DNA from: Anaspis maculata
Taxonomy: Eukaryota > Arthropoda > Insecta > Coleoptera > Scraptiidae
Reading direction: 5' to 3'
Length of the DNA stretch: 64,000 bases
Assembly: GCA_949128115.1 (NCBI GenBank)
Contig: OX421963.1
Location: 88,545,602 to 88,609,601 of the forward strand
Shown: piece after piece, positions 57,910 through 64,000 of the stretch
Numbering within the stretch: the stretch's first letter is position 1
How the letters are laid out: each line of letters begins with the position of its first letter
Translations under genes and position numbers: made by a program
The notes under the pieces: model-generated
Database searches by the model: none
What the model was told of the DNA's origin: nothing
What the model saw: only the letters and a program-made list of their open reading frames with translations

Positions 57910-59622
57910 GTGGAAATTGCAGAAGAAATAGTTGTGAACGCGTTGCGCGACCTCAAGAATGGGAACGGATCATTGAGGGTGGTGGCCAACAGATATGGAC
58001 TGACAAAATCTATGTTTCACAAACGATTGAAAAAAATCAATGAACGAAATGAAATTGAAATCGAGATTTCTGAGAAACATTTCAACTCCAAATATACGTC
58101 TCAGCAAGTCTTTACGAAAGATGAGGAAGATGCTTTAGTCAGTGTTCGGGCCAACCACCTGGATGGATGGATGCCACAATAATTGCGTTGCCATATCCAA
58201 CCGTTTTGTTATTAATAATATCAACTTACTTTTGAGTTGTACACAAAAATGTCATACATAAAGATTGAATAGAAAGATTAGAAGAAATATTCAAAGAACA
58301 TCTTCGAATCTATCTACAACCATCACCACGAAACAACATAACATAACATAGCACAACATAACAACATAACATAAGGAATCACGACACGACAACTCACCTC
58401 CCACCAAAGCACCACAAAGAAGCACGGGAGCCAACAGTCAGTTATCTCATTCGTTCGTCAAAGCTACAGTATGGTTTGTCTCACCACCAGGTTTGTCTGT
58501 TTGCATATCAATATGCAACGAGACCTGACAAACGTATACCAAAATTTTGGCAAGAAAAACACATAGCTGGAGTGGAGTGGTTGAAGGGATTTATGAAGCG
58601 GCATCGTCAGTTGTCCCTACGAAAACCTGAAAACACGAGTTTGGCCCGGAATGTCAGTTTCAACCAGACAATCGTGGACATGTTTTTTGATAACTGTGAA
58701 AATATCTACGAAAAATACAATTTCTCAGGTGACCGAGTGGTGAACGTCGATGAGAGTGGCATCAATACAGTTTTGCAAATGCCCAAGGTTGTAGCGTAGC
58801 TGTAGTTGTAGCTAGTAAAGGCAGCAAACAGGTGGGTCAAGCTGTAAGCGCCGAGAGAGGAGAGCAAGTAACCTTTTGTGGGATAGTCACAGCAAGTGGA
58901 AACCCTATTCCTCCTGTTTATATTTTTCCACGGGTTCGATCCAAGGAAACGTTTTTAATTGGCGCATCAGAAGGCAGCATCGGAATTGCGACTCCAAGTG
59001 GTTGGATGACCAACGACGCTTTTTTGGTGGTGATACACATAAGAAAAATATACTTGTGCTTTAAAAGGAAACCCAGTTTTGGTTTTTTTGGACAACCATA
59101 GCACACATGCCACATTGGATCTGATTGTATAGTGTCTTTGGTCCCTTCAAAGCTCGTTGCAGGGCTTCTTTCAATTCCTGGATGGCTACTCACCCTGGGA
59201 AGGCTATCACCATTTACGACATCGCTCATTTATCGGCTCCAGCATTCAACGAAGCCCTTAGTCGTCCAAATATTTTGTCTGTGTTCAAATCAACTGGATG
59301 CTACCCTTTGAACAGAAACGTGTTCAGTAAAGATGATTTCCTTGGTAGTGAAGTCACGGAGCGTGATGAGGCTGCTGCAGTTTCAGATCAAGTTATGGAT
59401 GATGCCCTATCTCTTTCTATTTCCAATGATGGATCCGCAAATTCAAGAAATACAAGAGACGATGGAAAAGAAGAGCCTTCAACTTCAAACACTGAAATGC
59501 TAGAACTCCCAATTTCTACCAAAAAAATCAACATCATATCATGCGTCAAGATACCGCCGGCAACTCTGGTATGTAACAGCGTCTTCATCACTGATGAGTC
59601 ATCTAATAGTCCGGATGTTTAG
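57910..59622 (+). pseudogene. pogo/Tigger-type (CENP-B-like) transposase relic
   Basis: An N-terminal psq-type helix-turn-helix is visible (NGSLRVVANRYGLTKS). After an interruption of about 290 bp the frame resumes (SHHQVCLFAYQYA, WLKGFMKRHRQLSLRKPE), the CENP-B/Tc5-type DNA-binding region. The DDE_1 core shows VVNVDESGI (first Asp, codon 58749) and LVFLDNHSTH (second Asp, codon 59091). Then LDLI runs directly into VFGPFKARCRASFNSWM, so the segment that normally carries the third Asp (around LQPLDV in relatives) is deleted. The C-terminal part is long and open to 59622. Several frameshifts are present. Loss of the third catalytic residue means it cannot transpose. Confidence 0.88.
58183..58470. 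other. Insertion in pogo relic with ACATA-rich repeat
   Basis: Between the two DNA-binding parts of the transposase lies about 290 bp of non-coding sequence including an AACATA-type repeat at 58337-58376. It may be an inserted sequence or an intron: the segment ends in several AG dinucleotides, but no clean splice pair was fixed. Confidence 0.4.
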
Positions 59623-60409
59623 GTTTAATACCCTTCACTTTTATAACAAGCAATGCCACTTGGCATACCTGTTGCCGAAACCATGTTTGACCGATTAAGA
59701 TCAGGAGCCAAAGTCGCAAGCAATGCAGGCGTCGTATACAGGGTGTCGTATAGAAAAAAAAAAGTGAAAAAATCGTATATGATTAACCAAACCAAATGGA
59801 TTCACGTGAACAGGCATATATATTCAGAATATATTACCCATCAAAGAAAAGTCAACGGTTTCAGAAAATCTTGGGCGGTTTCTCAAATATTCAGGAAAAA
59901 CTGAATTTTCTCCTGAATATTTTATTTCTCGGTGAATCAGTGATTTTTCAATATATCGAAGTGCAACTTGGTAAATCTATGACCAGTATGGTCATGAATC
60001 AAAAACGATCAGGAGCCAAATGCAAGGCCTTCCATTTCCAGAAATAAGACAGTGAACTTTTTTTTCTTCGCGACCGCCATCTTGAATCTCCGTTTTACTC
60101 AACAGTTGAAAATGTGACAATTGAATGTGAGATAGTTGACATCCAGTCACCCCATCATGGAAAAGATAGCCTTGAAGCAAGGTAAGGGTCTCTTCATCGA
60201 GAAAACAGTATTACCCAAGGTTTTCATGGTAATACGCATTTGCAGCACCTGTGATGGCTAATGAGAATTTTGAAAGAGCAGAGTGAGTTTTTTGTCACAA
60301 TCCTACATTCATTATGACCTGAATTACCAAAATTCATGATGATCGGTCCTAAGGTAAATTTTTGGTGGCTTGCTGAACCAAATATGTGTAGCTTTTTGGT
60401 GAAAGATGC
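59623..60409. other. Unassigned; one solo transposon tip
   Basis: GTATACAGGGTGTCGTATAG at about 59735 matches the TACAGGGTGTC tip of FB6, without a visible partner end nearby. Nothing else was recognised. Confidence 0.35.
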
Positions 60410-60955
60410 AAAAAAAAATCGAGCAATCATCATCATGTCATCCCTCACTAAGAGGAGGCTATTGCAAAAACTGAAACTAATCAACGTTGAGATGTTTTGA
60501 GAGAGTCAACCCCATAAGCTTCAGCCATAACATGTTGGACACATGCATCCCTTTGTTAGAGAGAAGACATGAGAGACTTGCATGCAGAAAGTTTTTTCCA
60601 AGTTCTGAGCCACGTATTATTTTCAGAAAGCTACCAAAATTTTGTCTCTGGATCGATGATGATGAATTTTGGTACTAAATCTCAAAATGGGTGTAATATT
60701 GTTGATCATCAACTTTTGGTGTGTTTCTGAATGAAATATGTGAATAAGAATTTTGAATTTTTTTTCTGCATGCACCCCTTCCATGTCTTCTCTCTGGCAA
60801 CCGGACGCATGTGTTCAGCATTTATTGGCTCAAGAATATAGGCTTCAGTCTCACAAAACATCTCAGCGTTGATTTGTTTCAGTTTTTGCAACAGCCTTCT
60901 CTTCGTGAGGGATAACATGATAATGATAGCCCGATTTTTTTGCATTTCTCAAGCT
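60410..60955. repeat. Inverted repeat of ~250-bp arms
   Basis: TTGCAAAAACTGAAACTAAT on the left matches the reverse complement of TTTGTTTCAGTTTTTGCAAC on the right, and pairing extends over about 230 bp at roughly 80% identity by eye, with a centre near 60670. The minus frame of the right arm (60709-60945) reads RLLQKLKQINAEMFCETEA, which looks protein-like but is unassigned. Ends were not resolved. Confidence 0.6.
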
Positions 60956-61383
60956 GATCCCGAGCCAAAGATTCATTTTTCCCGATAAGAAAGATGTATC
61001 GCATATTCCATCGGAAGACATTGTCTTTAGACTTCCGCTTCCGGTCAAAACCGCAGGAACGGCAAGATCTAACTCATCCTTCAAATTTTCTTACAAATTT
61101 GAACGTTTTAATATATGGGTTAGATATGCATACTTATTGAAATCTTTCGTATTAAAAATGTTTTGTTTTGTATAATACCTATACCTACCTAACATAAGTA
61201 TAATATTGTTTTTTGTTTCGTTCAAAATTTATATTCAATTATCTATTTTTTAAAACCTGTTCAACTGCAATATGTTGAAGATAACTTCTTGATAATTTTT
61301 TCAATTTAATCCGTTTTGGGTAGTTGATGATCAATAAATACTCAAACTTGAATACTAAAACCAGTTTTTTCAGTAGTAATAAC
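60956..61383. other. AT-rich unassigned stretch
   Basis: Minus frame 60863-61084 is open, but no motif is recognised. The rest is AT-rich without features. Confidence 0.3.
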
Positions 61384-64000
61384 TAGTGCTGTCAACCGGT
61401 TACGGTTAACCGGTTAACCGGTCAAAAAATTCGAATAACCGGTCAAATTTCGCAAAGGAATAACCGGTTACGGTTAACCGGTCAATAACCGGTTAAAAAC
61501 CGGTCACGGTTAACGGTCAATAACCGGTTAAAAATAACCGGTCAATAACCGGTTAAAAATAACCGGTCAATAACCGGTTAAAAGCCGGTCACGGTTAACC
61601 GGTTTGACCGGTTATGGTTAACCGACTTGACCGGTTACGATTAACCAACCAATAATCGGTCAAGGTTGAAAGGCCTGTTATGGTCCATTTGTTCAAAATC
61701 GTTTACGTATAACGACGGAGTCATATTGGTGGAATAAGCGTTGCGAAATCAATCCGTGTGGGTTTAAATCCTTGACGGATTCTTACCATTTTGGTCTCTT
61801 TCGATAGCTACAAGGATGTACTTTGGTTTGAGCCCATTGGAATTTTTTTTCGATTTTGGAAATGCCAATGGGCTCAAACCAAAATACATCCTTGTAGCTT
61901 TCGAAAGAGACCTAAATGGTGAGACTCTGTCAAGGAATAAACCCACAGGGATTGATTTCGCAACGCTTATTTTACCAATCCAACTCCGTTCTTAATCCTT
62001 ATGATACCACCTATAAGCTGCAAGGCAAGTACACTCACTTACCTATACCTAGTCTTTTGAAAATATGTTTATCAAAATCATTGTGTATGATGGCGAAAAT
62101 ACGGAAAACTTGCAGGTACCTATTTATTTATTTTTTGATTGAGGGTTCAATTTCGTGGGAAGTGAAGTTGAAATTTGACATATTCAAACCAAAAGATCAA
62201 AACGCTGGAGTAGACATCCAAGATTTTTAAATAAGTATACAGGATGTTTCGTGTTTAATCGGAAACGTTTTGACAGCGGATGAAGCATAAAAAAATAAGT
62301 GGACTTTCTCCAGAAATGTACAAAAGCTGAGATAAGTTGAAGGTAGCCTTTTCTAATAAAGACATTGTGGAGGCAATTTTCCAAGGGGAATCCAATGTTG
62401 TCAAAATCTTCATTCTATAGCTTTCAAAACAACCGAGATATGACATTCAACTTTTTTTTCTCTTATGGGCGCCATATTGAATTTCGACATTTTTGAATAC
62501 AATATTTTTTTCTGGTTACAACGATGTGTCACATGTCACTGTTGAATTCATGCTTTTGAGCATTTTATTTTTTTATTTTTCAAAGCGTGCTTTGAAAACA
62601 AAATCAGCACCGACAAAAAAAAAAAAACCGTGAATGTGTAACATTTATTCAACAGTGACATGTCGCACATCGTTGTAACCAAAAAAGAATATCGTATTCA
62701 AAAATATCAAAATCCAATATGGCGCCCATTAGAGAAAAGAGTTGAATGTCGTATCTCGGTTGCCTTGAAAGCTAGAATAAAGATTTTGGCAGCTTTGAAT
62801 TCTCCTTGTAAAAGTGCCCTGACAATGTCTAGATTAGAAAAGGCCACCTTCAACCGTTTTTTGAATAAAAAATGAAACCAAAAATTCAAATTCCTGTTTT
62901 TTCACGATATCTCAAAAACTAAAATCGATACGTCAAATTCCTTTTTGGATCATTGATCGTCATGAAAATGCGCAACTTTTTCCTAATTCAACCGACTTTG
63001 TATCTCTCAAGATAAGCGGGATACCCATGCTTAGCCTCGAAAAACGGACACCCTGTATAGAATAACGGCCCTCCTGAAACTCTCTCTTGCATTTTGTGCG
63101 TTACCTTAGGTATACCTGTTGACGTCTGTTACTTCAAATTTCACTAAAAAGTAAGCAAACTAATAAACATTTATAATTTCTATGAACATATACAGACTCG
63201 TACATATTTCAAAATGCAATGCATAGGTAGGTAAGTTAGTGCAAAGCCGGTTACAATTACAAATAACCGGTCACAATTGGAATTTTCAACCGGTTTAAAA
63301 CCAGTCAAACCAGTTAACCGGTCAATCCGATTTTGATAAACATATTTTCAAAAGACTAGGTAGGTATAGGTAAGTGAGTGTAATTGCCTTGCAGCTTATA
63401 GGTGGTATCATAGGGATGGACTCTGCAATCTGCATTACCTCCGCTGTGATAATTACCCTACCATGATGCACCAGTTGTTCAAATTCACCGGTGATTGACC
63501 AGCTAGTTGTAGTAACTGATTAAGAACGGAGTTGGATTGGTAAAATAAGCGTTGCGAAATCAATCCCTGTGGGTTTATTCCTTGACAGAGTCTCACCATT
63601 TAGGTCTCTTTCGAAAGCCACAAGGATGTAATTTGGTTTGAGCCTATTGGCATTTCCAAAATCGAAAAAGAATTCCAATGGGCTCAAACCAAAGTACATC
63701 CTTGTAGCTATCGAAAGAGACCAAAATGGTAAGAATCCGTCAAGGATTTAAACCCACACGGATTGATTTCGCAACGCTTATTCCACCAATATGACTCCTT
63801 CGTTATACGTAAACGATTTTGAACAAATGGACCATAACAGGCCTTTTAACCTTGACCGATTATTGGTTGGTTAATCGTAACCGGTCAAGTCGGTTAATCA
63901 TAACCGGTCAAACCGGTTAACCGTGACCGGCTTTTAACCGGTTATTGACCGATTAACCGTGACCGGTTATTCCGTAACCGGTCAAAATTTTCTTGACCGG
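61384..64000. mobile_element. FB7: foldback element with CCGGTTA arrays, right end beyond window
   Basis: The left end TAGTGCTGTCAACCGG fits the hAT-type tip pattern. It is followed by more than 20 ACCGGTTA/TAACCGGT motifs (to about 61640), then unique arm sequence to about 62080. The right arm (about 63334-64000) is the inverted copy, including the motif array from 63850 on. Each arm contains its own smaller palindrome (61725-61979 and about 63541-63793). The right arm has about 117 bp extra at 63413-63529. By symmetry the true end should lie roughly 130 bp past the window. Terminal motif arrays in long inverted arms recall Drosophila foldback elements. No transposase is seen. Confidence 0.8.
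62238..63057. mobile_element. FB6: 0.8-kb palindromic element inside FB7
   Basis: The left tip TACAGGATGTTTCG and right tip CGGACACCCTGTA are flanked by TA (62236-62237, 63058-63059). Arms pair through GGGCGCCATATTG (left) and CAATATGGCGCCCAT (right) around an AT-rich centre near 62595. It lies near the centre of FB7. No coding sequence. Confidence 0.78.

Noticed and set aside
58337..58376. CRISPR-like array
   Set aside because: The ACATA repeats are directly adjacent simple sequence without spacers, in a eukaryotic context.

Overview
The window looks like repeat-rich nuclear DNA of an arthropod, most likely an insect. It is AT-rich, shows no bacterial operons, ribosome-binding sites or CRISPR, carries short GT-AG introns, and is dominated by non-LTR retrotransposons, Tc1/mariner-type and pogo-type DNA transposons, a tRNA-derived SINE and foldback elements. 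No conserved single-copy host gene could be named with confidence.

Layout. 1-2.8 kb: 3' half of a CR1/Jockey-like LINE split by a 1.2-kb palindromic transposon (FB1). 2.9-3.2 kb: degenerate minisatellite. 3.2-8.8 kb: mostly unique DNA with short hairpins. 8.9-12.6 kb: long non-coding element 'A', copy 1, carrying an internal tandem duplication, a SINE and a 5'-truncated LINE. 12.6-12.9 kb: Tc1 transposase relic. 16.5-17.7 kb: decayed higher-order tandem repeat. 17.7-22.3 kb: palindromes FB2 and FB3. 22.3-28.8 kb: RT relic, then a nearly intact 5.9-kb LINE with EN, RT and RNase H. 31.5-35.6 kb: an unidentified intron-bearing coding relic followed by a Ty3/gypsy integrase relic. 35.7-37.6 kb: element A, copy 2. 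39.6-46.9 kb: FB4, a Tc1-like transposon with very long inverted repeats and a DD34E transposase, and FB5, a 3.5-kb palindromic relative without transposase. 47.1-48.4 kb: LINE endonuclease relic. 48.8-53.1 kb: FB9 with FB8 nested inside. 56.8-57.0 kb: CCGGTT-type array. 57.9-59.6 kb: pogo/Tigger transposase relic. 61.4 kb to the window end: FB7, a foldback element with dense CCGGTTA arrays in its arms and a smaller palindrome (FB6) near its centre.

The recurring theme is long palindromic (foldback) transposons flanked by a candidate TA duplication. They cover about 18.7 kb, close to 30% of the window. One of them (FB4) has a nearly complete Tc1-type transposase and so offers a candidate enzyme source for at least FB5, whose terminal sequence and subterminal layout resemble FB4. 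The retroelements show a similar partnership: the SINE shares an internal box with the 3' end of the full-length LINE. The only coding sequence I could not assign that looks clearly protein-like is the relic at 31.5-34.2 kb.
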